64,000 nt of DNA from CAIJXB01 sp964439595 (GCA_964439595.1 CAYTOK010000003.1:83603-147602); one strand, 5' to 3'; numbered from the stretch's first letter, positions 9,465-18,405 are shown. Made by a program: numbers and translations. The notes: generated by a model not told the origin, from the letters alone.

Positions 9465-9593
9465 ATGAAGATCTTCCTATTCATTTTTTCTCTTATAGTA
9501 CTTAGCGGCTGCGCCTATAGTGGCTATAGCCCTTCTTACATTATCTCCGATGCTAAGCAGACTGAGCATGTAAAGCAGGAAAAAGAGCTATAG
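9465..9593 (+). CDS. Tiny predicted lipoprotein
   Basis: A 42-residue frame: a basic start, a hydrophobic run and the lipobox LSGC with Cys at residue 16, followed by a short Tyr/Ser-rich then charged tail ending KQEKEL. AAGGA at 9449-9453 lies 11 bases upstream of the ATG. Its last 6 bases overlap the end of the convergent gltX gene. In Chlamydiaceae a small lipoprotein gene (omcA) neighbours gltX; the position is reminiscent, but this protein lacks the extra cysteines of OmcA, so equivalence is not claimed. Confidence 0.55.
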   Translation: MKIFLFIFSLIVLSGCAYSGYSPSYIISDAKQTEHVKQEKEL

Positions 9594-11090
9594 TATCAGC
9601 TCTTTTCCTTCTTTTTTTGCCCACGCTTTTGCTAGGATATCCGTTTTTTTTCCGGATAGTCCTCCTAGAAATTCTATGGAGTTAAGCAGTCTAGCTCTTG
9701 TTCTGTCTTTTCCTAGAATTTCTACAGAATCAAAAAGAGGAGGTCCTTGCTTTTTACCGACCAGGCTTCCATATAAAAGGGGAATAATTGTTTTTTTGTA
9801 GTGGAGTCCAAATATTTCAGAAACGTCTTTAGAAGCTTTTTCCATGCCTAGTTTTCCCCAGTCTTCTTGCTCGTCTAAACTCCAGATAACAGCTTGTAAG
9901 ATATAACAGGCTTTTTCTTTAGAAAGGGGCTCGGGGCAGAGAACTTCTTCTGTATAAGGCAGATGATTGACAAAGAAAAAAGAACAAAGCTCCATGAAGT
10001 CTGCAAATGTTTTAATTCTTGTATGGCAGAGGGGCATTATTTTTTGCATAAATTCATCACTGAATGACCACTGCTTTATTCTACTCCAAAGCTTATCTTC
10101 CGGAATTGTTTTAATTAGGTACTGTTGGTTGAGCCAGTCTAGTTTATTGACATCAAAAAAAGCTCCGGATACACCGATTCTTTTAGGGTCAAATTCATCG
10201 ATGATTTCTTCTAAAGAATACATTTCTTTATCTGCTTTCATACTGTAGCCCATGAGCGTCATAAAATTTACAAAAGCCTCAGGGAGATATCCGCTATCTC
10301 GATAGTAGAAAATAGAAGTGGGGTTGCGTCTTTTAGAAAGTTTTTTGCCGTCCTTACCTAAAAGAAGAGGCATATGCATAAATATGGGGGGAGTCCATCC
10401 AAAGCTCTCATAAAGCATGATATGTTTAGGAGTTGAGCTCATCCACTCATCTCCTCGAATAACATGAGTAATTTTCATGAGGTGGTCGTCAACTACATTT
10501 GCTAAATGGTATGTAGGAAAGCCGTCAGATTTTAGTAAAATTTGGTCATCAATATCAGCCCAAGGGCATGAAATTCTTCCTTTAATGCCGTCTTCAAAGG
10601 TACATTCTCCGGTTAAAGGAATTTTTAACCTGACAACATAGGGCAGACCTTCTGCTTCTTTTTTTTGGATTTCTTCTTTACTTAAGTTTCTATAGCGTCT
10701 ATCGTAGCCGGATCTTTGCCCAAGTTTACTAGCCATTTCTCTCATTTCAGATAGTTCTTCCGGGGTGGCAAAGCATTTATAAGCCTTTCCGTCATCTAGA
10801 AGCTTTTGGCAGTATTCTTGGTAAATAGCGGTTCTTTCAGATTGCCTGTATGGTCCGTAGGGTCCTCCGACATCAGGTCCCTCATCCCATTGGATTCCTG
10901 CCCAGTTTAATGCTTGAAAAATACTGGTTTCATATTCTGGTTTTGACCTAGTTCTATCCGTATCTTCAATTCTTAATATAAACTTTCCTTTGAAATGTCT
11001 TGCGAAAATCAAATTGAAAAGGGCCATGTAAGCTGTTCCTACATGGGGATCTCCTGTAGGAGAGGGGGCTATGCGGACTCGTACGGTCAT
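9588..11090 (-). CDS. gltX: Glutamyl-tRNA synthetase
   Basis: Charges tRNA-Glu (and probably tRNA-Gln, since chlamydiae use the GatCAB amidotransferase route). The 500-residue class I synthetase shows the HIGH-type motif PSPTGDPHVGT at residues 9-19, the RIEDTDRTR segment and the KMSKS-type motif KKLSKR near residue 255. Length is normal for bacterial GltX. It is transcribed from its own good promoter (11128-11157) in the short gap after tsp, and its 3' end overlaps the small lipoprotein gene on the other strand. Chlamydial gene order gltX-euo-recJ is maintained with tsp interposed. Confidence 0.97.
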   Translation of the reverse strand: MTVRVRIAPSPTGDPHVGTAYMALFNLIFARHFKGKFILRIEDTDRTRSKPEYETSIFQALNWAGIQWDEGPDVGGPYGPYRQSERTAIYQEYCQKLLDDGKAYKCFATPEELSEMREMASKLGQRSGYDRRYRNLSKEEIQKKEAEGLPYVVRLKIPLTGECTFEDGIKGRISCPWADIDDQILLKSDGFPTYHLANVVDDHLMKITHVIRGDEWMSSTPKHIMLYESFGWTPPIFMHMPLLLGKDGKKLSKRRNPTSIFYYRDSGYLPEAFVNFMTLMGYSMKADKEMYSLEEIIDEFDPKRIGVSGAFFDVNKLDWLNQQYLIKTIPEDKLWSRIKQWSFSDEFMQKIMPLCHTRIKTFADFMELCSFFFVNHLPYTEEVLCPEPLSKEKACYILQAVIWSLDEQEDWGKLGMEKASKDVSEIFGLHYKKTIIPLLYGSLVGKKQGPPLFDSVEILGKDRTRARLLNSIEFLGGLSGKKTDILAKAWAKKEGKELIL

Positions 11091-11127
11091 AGTATGTTGT
11101 TCCTATAAAAAGATGAATTAATCACCA

Positions 11128-11157
11128 ATTATAGCCCCTTTAAAAGTTATAATGCAA
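11128..11157 (-). promoter_or_regulatory. Predicted sigma-66 (sigma-70 type) promoter of gltX
   Basis: On the minus strand a TTGCAT box (11157-11152) and a perfect TATAAT box (11133-11128) are separated by 18 bases. The predicted start lies about 30 bases ahead of the gltX ATG. Confidence 0.6.
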
Positions 11158-11175
11158 GGTTTGTGAAAATTTTTA

Positions 11176-13143
11176 TTAGCTGGCGATTTTTTCCTCTGTG
11201 TTATCAGATATTTGAGATAAGAAAATAAAATCAGTCATAATATTTAAACTTTCTGTGAGCTGAAGGTCATTTTGCCCAAAGAAGCGTAGTTTTTCTTCGT
11301 CTTCTAGCAAGCTCTCCTCTGCCTTTTGCAGTTCTTTTAAAAAATTTTGATAGTTTTTATTGGTAGCGACTCTTTCTGCTGAATTTTTCTTTAAAGTATC
11401 TATATAGGGCAGATAATCATATAAAATAGTTTGATGATTAAATTTGTATAGACGAAGAATTTGGTTTCTTAAAAGAGGTGACACATCGGCAAGATCATCT
11501 TGGAATCCGGGAGTGATCTCATCAGAGCTGACGGGAAATTTGGCGTATTTTTCTCCGATTTCTAAGGAGGAGAGGATTCCTGGAATTACGATGTCTGCTT
11601 TGACTCCTACCAGCTGAGGGCTTTTTCCTGAAACGGTGTAGTACCTTCCTCTTGTTACCTTAAATTCGCCTTTAGGGTTAACTTTTCCATTATTAGCAGA
11701 TTCTAAAGTGAATGTTTGGAATGTGCCCTTGCCAAAGGTTTCTTCATCACCGGCGACAATAGCTCTTCCATATTCTTGAAGTGTTTGGGCTACAATTTCA
11801 GAAGCTGAGGCGCTTGCTCTATTCGTTAAAACAAGAAGAGGGCCATCCCATATTTTTTGATTGTCTAGATTGCGCAGTCTTTCGATTTGTCCTGTATTGC
11901 TTTTAACAGAAACAACAACCCCTTTGGAAATGAACAGTCCTGTGACGGCTACGGCTTGTTTAAGAAGTCCTCCGGCGTTATTTCTTAAATCGAGGATAAC
12001 ACCTTTAAGGTTTTTTGTTTTTTTTAGTTCATCTATTGCTTGGTAAAGGTCAAGAGCCGATGAGTTTTTATCATCTTCATAGAAAGAAAATAAATGGAAA
12101 ATCCCAATAACGCCATCTCCGAAAGGATAACAACTTGATTCTAAGCGAGTTTCTGTTAAGACTACTTCGTCGCGGATAATTTCGACATTTACTGTTTCTT
12201 CTTTTACAGGGAGGGTTTCGCTGACTCGCAAAACGGTTAGTAGAACGCTTGTTCCTTTTCTTCCCCTAATAAGATCTACTGCATCTGTGATATCTAGTCC
12301 AATAATGGGCTCGTTATTTACTGCGATGATTTTATCGTTTAATTTGAGCTTATTGCTTAAAAGGGCTGGTCCTCCTTCTAGAAGGCGGACTATACTCAAC
12401 CCGTTTAAATCATCCCTTAATTGCGCTCCTATGCCGTAGAGCTTTTGTTGTACTTGCATCATGAATTGCCCAGCTTCTGAAGGAGTAAAATATGCTGTTT
12501 GGGAATCAAGCGCAGAGCTTACAGCTTTAAGTACATGACTAAGAACAATTTGTTTTCTTTCCTCGTCTGTTTTCCCTTTGAGCTCTTCTTCTTTGTTAAG
12601 GCGTCTTTTTGTTAGTTTTTGTGTAAACTGTGTTTTATCTGCGGCGGAGAGCTTTTCTCCAGTTTCTAGTTGCAGGGACTTGATTTTGAGAACCCTCATT
12701 TTTAAATCCTCCACTTCCGAAGACCATGTAAGGTCTTTAAAATCAGATGCTTTAACATTTGTAAGTAGGGGGGTGGAGGAGATCTCCTCTTCTAGGGCAT
12801 TCCTTCTTTTTATACATTCAAGGAATTTATTGTGAAAATTAAAGAAAATACTGAAATCTGCATTTTGTATGGCTTTTACTGTTTTTTTTACGGTTTCATC
12901 GGAGGGGGAAGTGAATTCAATCGTTTCACTTTCAATTAGATATGTTTTTATCGGATCTATTTCGTCTAGATAATTAAGAAAGGCTCTTTTCATTATTTCT
13001 TCATTAATTTCTTGATAGGTCACATGTGCCTTTAAAATTTCCTGAATTTTCACCTTAGTGTCATGAGGGGTTAAAGAGGGGGGTTTTGCCTCTACCACAG
13101 AATAAAGACAAAGAAGGAGCCCTAGAAATAGTGTGTGAAACAT
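11176..13143 (-). CDS. tsp: Tail-specific C-terminal processing protease (CT441-like)
   Basis: Periplasmic S41-family serine protease, 655 residues with an N-terminal signal peptide ending near VVEA. Domain order: N-terminal helical region, PDZ domain (about residues 235-310, YGIGAQLRDD, GLDITDAVDLIRGRKG), then the protease core. The Ser-Lys dyad is visible as Ser446 in NRASASASEI and Lys472 in TFGKGTFQ, 26 residues apart, the same spacing I recall for C. trachomatis CT441. A C-terminal helical domain follows. Tsp of this type degrades misfolded or tagged periplasmic proteins; chlamydial Tsp has been studied as a secreted host-interacting protease. Reads away from euo across a 275-base divergent interval. 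Confidence 0.94.
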   Translation of the reverse strand: MFHTLFLGLLLCLYSVVEAKPPSLTPHDTKVKIQEILKAHVTYQEINEEIMKRAFLNYLDEIDPIKTYLIESETIEFTSPSDETVKKTVKAIQNADFSIFFNFHNKFLECIKRRNALEEEISSTPLLTNVKASDFKDLTWSSEVEDLKMRVLKIKSLQLETGEKLSAADKTQFTQKLTKRRLNKEEELKGKTDEERKQIVLSHVLKAVSSALDSQTAYFTPSEAGQFMMQVQQKLYGIGAQLRDDLNGLSIVRLLEGGPALLSNKLKLNDKIIAVNNEPIIGLDITDAVDLIRGRKGTSVLLTVLRVSETLPVKEETVNVEIIRDEVVLTETRLESSCYPFGDGVIGIFHLFSFYEDDKNSSALDLYQAIDELKKTKNLKGVILDLRNNAGGLLKQAVAVTGLFISKGVVVSVKSNTGQIERLRNLDNQKIWDGPLLVLTNRASASASEIVAQTLQEYGRAIVAGDEETFGKGTFQTFTLESANNGKVNPKGEFKVTRGRYYTVSGKSPQLVGVKADIVIPGILSSLEIGEKYAKFPVSSDEITPGFQDDLADVSPLLRNQILRLYKFNHQTILYDYLPYIDTLKKNSAERVATNKNYQNFLKELQKAEESLLEDEEKLRFFGQNDLQLTESLNIMTDFIFLSQISDNTEEKIAS

Positions 13144-13273
13144 GATTTTCCTCGTTGTTTTTTTTTAACTGGGAGCATAAATCAAGCCTTTCTTTAAATC
13201 TATTAAAAACAGCTACTTGCTTTGCTAATTCAGTAATTTTTTTCAAAATTGCAAACCAAATACATTTTAAACC

Positions 13274-13302
13274 TTGAGTTCAATTCGTTTTTATGTCATA
13301 AT
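13274..13302 (+). promoter_or_regulatory. Predicted sigma-66 promoter of euo
   Basis: TTGAGT (13274-13279) and CATAAT (13297-13302) are 17 bases apart, giving a strong sigma-70-type promoter. The leader to the euo ATG would be about 110 bases, long enough to hold regulatory sequence. Confidence 0.55.
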
Positions 13303-13418
13303 TATTAATCTAAGGAAAAAAGGTTGGTCTTTAGAAGTATAAAATGCAATTAAAGACGAAATCGAAAAATAGTTTAAGTTTAAATAGAATTACCTAAATT
13401 TTAAGAGGAGAGTGTAAG

Positions 13419-13841
13419 ATGGAAAATGAAAATAATGTGGAAAAGAAAGCCGTTTCTATCACAGAAGCAGCTAAGATCAATAATGTTACAAGACAAGCGA
13501 TTTATGTAGCGATAAAGCAAAGAAAGCTTAAAGCTCATAAAGACACAACTCGTTGGACAATTGATTTAGCTGACTTAGAAGTTTATAGAAAAGAAAAATA
13601 CTCTAGAACAAAGTCTATGTTCGACGGAGAGCTTTTATTTGATAACGGAAAAGGGTATTTTTCTGTAAATCAAGTAGCTAAAATGTTAGGGGTTCCTGCT
13701 CAGAAAATTTATTACGCTACAAGAGTAGGTCTTCTTAAAGCAGTTCGTAAAGGAGCAGCTTGGGTTATCCATTCAAATGATATCGCTGGGTATAAAGAAA
13801 TTTACCTAAGCAAAAAAGAAACAACGTCAGAAGCAGTATAA
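13419..13841 (+). CDS. euo: EUO early developmental DNA-binding repressor
   Basis: Chlamydia-specific transcription factor; in C. trachomatis EUO is made early and represses late (elementary-body) genes. The 140-residue protein contains two excisionase/MerR-like helix-turn-helix units: residues 13-50 (SITEAAKINNVTRQAIYVAI, with RWTIDLADLE) and residues 76-125 (YFSVNQVAKMLGVPAQKIYY, with AAWVIHSNDI), so the fold is duplicated. It is shorter than the Chlamydiaceae protein as I recall it (about 180 residues). AAGAGGAGAG precedes ATG 13419 closely. A strong hairpin terminator follows, so it is a single-gene unit between tsp and recJ, matching the chlamydial location. Confidence 0.88.
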   Translation: MENENNVEKKAVSITEAAKINNVTRQAIYVAIKQRKLKAHKDTTRWTIDLADLEVYRKEKYSRTKSMFDGELLFDNGKGYFSVNQVAKMLGVPAQKIYYATRVGLLKAVRKGAAWVIHSNDIAGYKEIYLSKKETTSEAV

Positions 13842-13854
13842 TCTGGCAAAATTA

Positions 13855-13890
13855 CCGCCTGCTTGAGTTTGGTGGCAGGCGGAAATTTTT
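13855..13890 (+). terminator. Intrinsic terminator of euo
   Basis: CCGCCTGC (13855-13862) pairs perfectly with GCAGGCGG (13875-13882) around a 12-base loop, followed by AAATTTTTA. It lies 13 bases after the euo stop codon. Confidence 0.8.
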
Positions 13891-13930
13891 AAATCATCAT
13901 AGTTAAATGACTAATTTTTAGGAGGTACTT

Positions 13931-14242
13931 ATGCCTTTACCTATAGCAGCAGCAGCGACAGTAGCGGTTGTTAAAGGGGGACTTCCAGCAGGATGGAGCT
14001 CCTTGGGGTATAGCACCCTTGCTTTGAGTTGGTCCGTTTCCCAAGTTCTATTGTCAATGGGATCTGCAGCTACGCGTAACCCGTTGGTAGCTACAGTCGG
14101 TTTTGTTGGATCTGCCACAATAAGTTTTTTTGCTTTACCTATTATACTCGCAGGATGTTCTTTCGGAACCTCCACTATTATAGGTATGTCTTTAGGTTTT
14201 GCTGCTTACGGTAGCCTGTGTGGTTGTATTTTGCTCCAGTAA
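13931..14242 (+). CDS. Small hydrophobic membrane protein, Inc candidate
   Basis: A 103-residue protein with a perfect AGGAGGT ribosome site 5 bases before ATG 13931. It has no cleavable signal peptide but two to three hydrophobic segments, the last two (about residues 55-75 and 80-101) close together with a short glycine/serine loop, a layout like the bilobed segment of chlamydial inclusion-membrane proteins. It lies between euo and a GT25 gene. No sequence family is recognised; Inc status is inference from shape only. Confidence 0.6.
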   Translation: MPLPIAAAATVAVVKGGLPAGWSSLGYSTLALSWSVSQVLLSMGSAATRNPLVATVGFVGSATISFFALPIILAGCSFGTSTIIGMSLGFAAYGSLCGCILLQ

Positions 14243-14416
14243 TTTTAAGAAAAACATTGCAGCTTTTAAGGAATTTAATTTTTCTGACGTAAGGCGACTT
14301 ATTTAGAAAGGTATTCCGTTAATTTTTTTAATCCAGTCTAATAGAATTGACTCATAATTAGTAAAATGTAAACCTGAATTTATTCAGATAGTTGTGTTTT
14401 ATTATGCGGTTTTTTT

Positions 14417-15157
14417 ATGGACTCTAGAGCTCTACTTTTTCAGTTGTTAACACAGATTGAAACCTTACAAGAAGCCTCCTCCGGTCTTGAAGGAATTGAT
14501 TATATTTATGTGATTAACTTGGAAGAAAGGCCGGAAAAGTGGGATAAAATTAGTGAGGAGTTTGGTAAGTACGATCTCATACTAAATAGAGTCTCTGCTA
14601 TTAATGGATGGAAAATACCTGAGGAGAAAAGGCAGGAACTTGTGCGGTATCCTATTAGACCTTTAAGGGGAGGGGAGATTGGATGTTTTTTAAGCCACCT
14701 TTCTGTGTACCAAGATGCGGCAAAAAAAGAGGTAAAAGCAGTCTGGATCTGTGAAGATGATATACAGTTTGAAAAGAGCCCTAAAAATATCCCATTTTTA
14801 GTGAAGCAACTAACTAAAATCGATCCCGATTGGGATATTTTGTACACGGACTATTCTGAAGCTGGATCGATCCCCTGTGGAGGCAATCCCTATGGGCACT
14901 CTTACCAAGTACTAAAAGAAGAAGTTACTAAGGATTTGGTGCGAATGCACGGTAGATGGGGGACGCATTCTATCCTTTTTTCTGCTAAGGGAATTACAAA
15001 GGTTTTTCGTCACTATTACTGCAATCCAATTATATGGGCTCCGATTGACGTTGATATTCACTATATTCCTGGGCTCAGAGAATATTCAGTAAAAGAAAGT
15101 ATTACAAGGGCTCCCTGTGGAAGTTCTGACACAGGGCCTTTCAGTTCTTTTTTGTAG
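14417..15157 (+). CDS. Glycosyltransferase family 25 (LPS-type)
   Basis: Predicted 246-residue GT25 transferase, the family that includes LPS galactosyltransferases. Seen: the N-terminal beta strand with YVINLEERPEKWDKI, the GEIGCFLSHLSVYQDA block and WICEDDIQF, the acidic metal/sugar site, then DWDILYTD. A C-terminal IDVDIHYIPGL segment completes the fold. ATG 14417 has no clear ribosome site, so the start is provisional; the next in-frame Met is far inside the domain. It is likely monocistronic. Acceptor unknown; a surface glycolipid or glycoprotein is the family expectation. Confidence 0.83.
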   Translation: MDSRALLFQLLTQIETLQEASSGLEGIDYIYVINLEERPEKWDKISEEFGKYDLILNRVSAINGWKIPEEKRQELVRYPIRPLRGGEIGCFLSHLSVYQDAAKKEVKAVWICEDDIQFEKSPKNIPFLVKQLTKIDPDWDILYTDYSEAGSIPCGGNPYGHSYQVLKEEVTKDLVRMHGRWGTHSILFSAKGITKVFRHYYCNPIIWAPIDVDIHYIPGLREYSVKESITRAPCGSSDTGPFSSFL

Positions 15158-15206
15158 GAATGACTAGATCTTTTTACTCTATGTCTTAGGTTTAGTTTTT
15201 ATTGCT

Positions 15207-15231
15207 CGGCATTTAATGCATGGAAATGCCG
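15207..15231. repeat. Inverted repeat between GT25 gene and rlmD
   Basis: CGGCATTT (15207-15214) pairs with AAATGCCG (15224-15231) around a 9-base loop in the convergent interval. Neither strand has a T tract after the stem, so it may be a bidirectional transcript-end structure rather than a classical terminator. Confidence 0.4.
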
Positions 15232-15304
15232 CTTATAGAAAAATGTAAAAGCCTTGAGCAGGAGTAGATGAAGATCATAGCCAAGGGTGAATACAGGCAT
15301 ATAG

Positions 15305-16558
15305 TTAATTTCTAACTAACTGCACTACCGTTTCCACATGGGTTGTTTGCGGAAAACAATCAAAACTTTGTAGGAAGCAGAGAGTAAACCCTAGTGTCTG
15401 TAAGAATGCAAGGTCTCTTGCTAGGGTGGGAGGATGACAGGAGACGTACACAATTTGTTTGACGGAAAGGAAGTTTAAGAGGTTTCTTACTTCGGGGTCT
15501 AGTCCTGTTTTAGGAGGATTCACTAAGATGCTGTCGGGAAGAAAAGAGGAAAGGACTTTTTTTGCTTCTATTTCTGCAGACCCACAGAAAAAAGGAACCT
15601 GAGGAAGATTGTTATTTACCCCATTTTCTTTAGCTAGCCGAATTGATTCAGGGCTTATTTCTATACCAATGACATCTTTACCTTGATTTGCTAGTAGGAG
15701 GGTGGAAACGCCAATACCACAGTATAGATCTAAGACTTTTTTACTATTTTTAAGAAGGGAAAGAATAAGATCTAAAATGTTTTCAGTTTGTTCAGGATGA
15801 TTTTGTACAAATCCAAAAGGAGAGTAGGAAAAATGTAGGTTTTGGTGGGTAAAACTAAGATCAGATAGCCCTTTTTGTAGGGTTTTTTCTGGAGTCTGTA
15901 TGTACACTCCTAAGGAGATTTCTAGAAGAAGAGAAAATAATTCTTGTTCTTGTTGTAGGGTTAGGTTTTTTTTTAGAGTGCAGGCTACAATATAGCCTTT
16001 TGGCACTTTAAAAAGTTTTAGCCTTCCTTCTAAAGGAAACGTAGCTGGTAGTTCCCCAATGGCTTTTCCTAAGGACTCTATTATAGGATCCTCTTTTTCA
16101 TGAAGTAGTAGACAGGAATTTATGGGCAAAGGGTCTAAAGTTAGTGAAGTGAAACATAATTTCCAACTATTTTCTAGAAAGTGCATCTGCAAGGAGAGGT
16201 GTCTTCGGTAGGCTAATGGAGTTGGGGAGGGAATGACCGAAGGAATAGGAAAAGAAATTTTTCCAATTCTAAGCAGAGAATCTTCTACGAATTGTCTTTT
16301 TATCGTTACCTGGTTTAGGTAGGATGAGTGTTGTAATTGACAGCCCCCACAGCGTAAAAAATAGGGACATGGAGGGGATTCTCTATGAGGACTACTTTCG
16401 ATCACTTTTAGTAAGCTTGCTGTGGCAAAGTTTTTTTTCTTTTTTAAAGAGGAAACTAGGACGAGCTCTCCAGGCAAAGTGAACGGAATGAAAACAACAA
16501 GGCCGTCAGATCTTCCAACGCCGGCTCCTTCAAAAGCTATATTGTCTACTCGAATCAT
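15305..16558 (-). CDS. rlmD: 23S rRNA (uracil-5-)-methyltransferase, RlmD/RumA family
   Basis: SAM-dependent methyltransferase of the TrmA/RumA family, 417 residues, acting on a uracil of 23S rRNA. Seen: an N-terminal TRAM-like beta region (IAFEGAGVGRSDGLVVFIPF), the iron-sulfur cysteine cluster CPYFLRCGGCQLQH near residue 82, the SAM site LDLYCGIGVSTLLLA, and the catalytic-cysteine motif YVSCHPPTLARDL near the C-terminus. The ATG overlaps the recJ stop by 4 bases (ATGA), so the two genes are translationally coupled. The exact uridine (1939 or 747) cannot be read from sequence alone. Confidence 0.9.
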   Translation of the reverse strand: MIRVDNIAFEGAGVGRSDGLVVFIPFTLPGELVLVSSLKKKKNFATASLLKVIESSPHRESPPCPYFLRCGGCQLQHSSYLNQVTIKRQFVEDSLLRIGKISFPIPSVIPSPTPLAYRRHLSLQMHFLENSWKLCFTSLTLDPLPINSCLLLHEKEDPIIESLGKAIGELPATFPLEGRLKLFKVPKGYIVACTLKKNLTLQQEQELFSLLLEISLGVYIQTPEKTLQKGLSDLSFTHQNLHFSYSPFGFVQNHPEQTENILDLILSLLKNSKKVLDLYCGIGVSTLLLANQGKDVIGIEISPESIRLAKENGVNNNLPQVPFFCGSAEIEAKKVLSSFLPDSILVNPPKTGLDPEVRNLLNFLSVKQIVYVSCHPPTLARDLAFLQTLGFTLCFLQSFDCFPQTTHVETVVQLVRN

Positions 16559-18297
16559 GAAGGCTCAATGACCCTAAAATCGCGTATCTGTAGCTGGATA
16601 CTAGATTTATTTAAGAAATTGTTTATTTGTGGGGTGAAAGCAATTTCTAGTGTGAGATTTTTTTTGCAAAGGCGAGATTTCTTCTCTGCCATGCCAAATC
16701 CAATTCCTTCTAAGATGCGATCACTTTCTTCTAAGTATAGTTTTAGGTGCATTTTTCCGACAACTTTAGGCGGGCGAATTTGTTTGGCAATAGCATAAAG
16801 AATAGGGGGGGGATTTTCATTGCCAAAAGGCTCAAGAAGGCTTAGCGATTCCATAAAATCAAAGGTGAGATCTTTAAAAGCAATTTTAGCATCAATGGAG
16901 AGCTTAGTTTGAATGTCTTGTTCTTGTAGAGCTTCATTAACGCCTGCAATGAATTTTTCTTTAAATAAGTTGATGTTTTCTTCTTTAATAGACAGCCCTG
17001 CAGCATAATCATGACCTCCAAAATTTTCTAGGAGGTTTGCATTCTTTTTTAAAAGAGGGAGCAGGGGGAATTCAGGAATAGTTCGAATAGAACCTTTGCC
17101 CAGGCCGTTATCAATAGCGATAATTAATGTGGGTCGATTATATTGCTTAGTAATCCTTGCTGTAATAATCGGGATAATTCCCGGATGCCATTTATCAGAG
17201 ACGAGAACAAGGGCTTTTTCTTTTAAGATTTGAGGGTTTTCTTGTATGTACTGTTCGACATCTTCTGAATCTTTTCTTTCAATTTTTTGCCGTTCAGAAT
17301 TATTGAGATCCAACTCTTTCGCTAAAGCCTCTGCCGTTGTTGCATCTCTAAGAAGAAGAAGTTCCACTCCTTTAATAGGGTCTGCAATTCTTCCTAGACT
17401 GTTGAGCCTCGGGGCTACTTTAGAAGCTATATCTATAGGTGTTATATCCCCTAATTTCAAGTCGCAGATAGAAAATAATTTTAGTAGACCTATCCTTTTT
17501 GTTTTACGTAGTAGTTTGAGTCCGTAGCGCACCAAAATTCTATTTTCTCCAACTAGAGCTCCCATATCAGCAATAGTTCCCAGTGCAACAAGATCTAGAT
17601 ATCTTTTAAGATCTATTTTATGCTCAGAGATTTCATTAGAAGCTAGAGAGTTTGTAATGGCATGAGCTAGCTTAAAAGCTACTCCAACCCCTGTTAACTC
17701 CCTATTAGGATAGGTGCTATTAAGTAGTTTTGGATTTAAAGTTGCTATGCAGTGAGGGAGTTTGTCAGTCGGTTCGTGGTGATCTGTAACAATGATATCT
17801 ACACCCTCATGCGCTGCGTGCGTCATTTCTGCTGCTGTAGTAATACCGCAGTCCACAGTAATTAAGAGCTTACATTCATTTTTAACTGCGTAATCTAGGG
17901 CGTCATAAATTAAACTTTTATTTAGAGAGGCTCTATTGGGGATGTAGAAAAAAACCTTTGCCCCAATATATCTTAAAAATTCAGTAAGAAGGACTGTTCC
18001 TGTGATCCCATCTACATCATTATCGCCATATATAAGAATGGCCTCTTTATTTTTTAGGGCCTCTTCTATTCGGTCCACTGCTTTATCCATGTCAGGAAAA
18101 AGCTGAGGGTCTAGCAGGTTGGGTAGTTTGGCATACAGGTAGGCGTGAATGTCTTCTAAGGTTTTAAATCCTCGCGAGGCAAGTACCTGGGCCGTTACAG
18201 CATGGATGTTAAATTCCTTGACGATAGTCTGCACCCATTTAGGATCGGCTTGCGGATAGATCCAAACAGGATCCTGTGGGGTCTGCGAAGACAGCAT
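16555..18297 (-). CDS. recJ: Single-stranded-DNA-specific 5'-3' exonuclease RecJ
   Basis: DHH-superfamily nuclease used in recombination and mismatch repair. The 580-residue protein has motif I YGDNDVDGITGTVLL, motif III DHHEP and the later DHHA1 GGHDYAAGLSI motif. TTG 18303 opens the frame, but ATG 18297 is 9 bases downstream of AAGGA and is the likelier start. It is co-transcribed with rlmD (4-base overlap) and separated from secDF by a strong hairpin, so a promoter probably lies in the last bases before the gene. Position after euo matches the chlamydial order. Confidence 0.95.
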   Translation of the reverse strand: MLSSQTPQDPVWIYPQADPKWVQTIVKEFNIHAVTAQVLASRGFKTLEDIHAYLYAKLPNLLDPQLFPDMDKAVDRIEEALKNKEAILIYGDNDVDGITGTVLLTEFLRYIGAKVFFYIPNRASLNKSLIYDALDYAVKNECKLLITVDCGITTAAEMTHAAHEGVDIIVTDHHEPTDKLPHCIATLNPKLLNSTYPNRELTGVGVAFKLAHAITNSLASNEISEHKIDLKRYLDLVALGTIADMGALVGENRILVRYGLKLLRKTKRIGLLKLFSICDLKLGDITPIDIASKVAPRLNSLGRIADPIKGVELLLLRDATTAEALAKELDLNNSERQKIERKDSEDVEQYIQENPQILKEKALVLVSDKWHPGIIPIITARITKQYNRPTLIIAIDNGLGKGSIRTIPEFPLLPLLKKNANLLENFGGHDYAAGLSIKEENINLFKEKFIAGVNEALQEQDIQTKLSIDAKIAFKDLTFDFMESLSLLEPFGNENPPPILYAIAKQIRPPKVVGKMHLKLYLEESDRILEGIGFGMAEKKSRLCKKNLTLEIAFTPQINNFLNKSSIQLQIRDFRVIEPS

Positions 18298-18342
18298 GCT
18301 CAAAATTCCTTATAATCAAGTAGTTCTATTAATACGTAAGTA

Positions 18343-18378
18343 AAGCGTTTTGTCTGCTGAGGGCCTAACAAAACGCTT
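18343..18378 (-). terminator. Hairpin terminator after secDF
   Basis: An 11-bp perfect inverted repeat, AAGCGTTTTGT (18343-18353) with ACAAAACGCTT (18368-18378), around a 14-base loop. It sits 28 bases after the secDF stop on the minus strand; the trailing bases are moderately T-rich (TTACTTACG), so efficiency is uncertain. Confidence 0.6.
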
Positions 18379-18405
18379 CTTTAAAAAAATCACACCATAC
18401 CGAGA

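Noticed and set aside
13061..13246. 61-codon minus-strand frame at the 5' end of tsp
   Set aside because: Overlaps the tsp signal peptide region in another frame and shows no ribosome site or domain.
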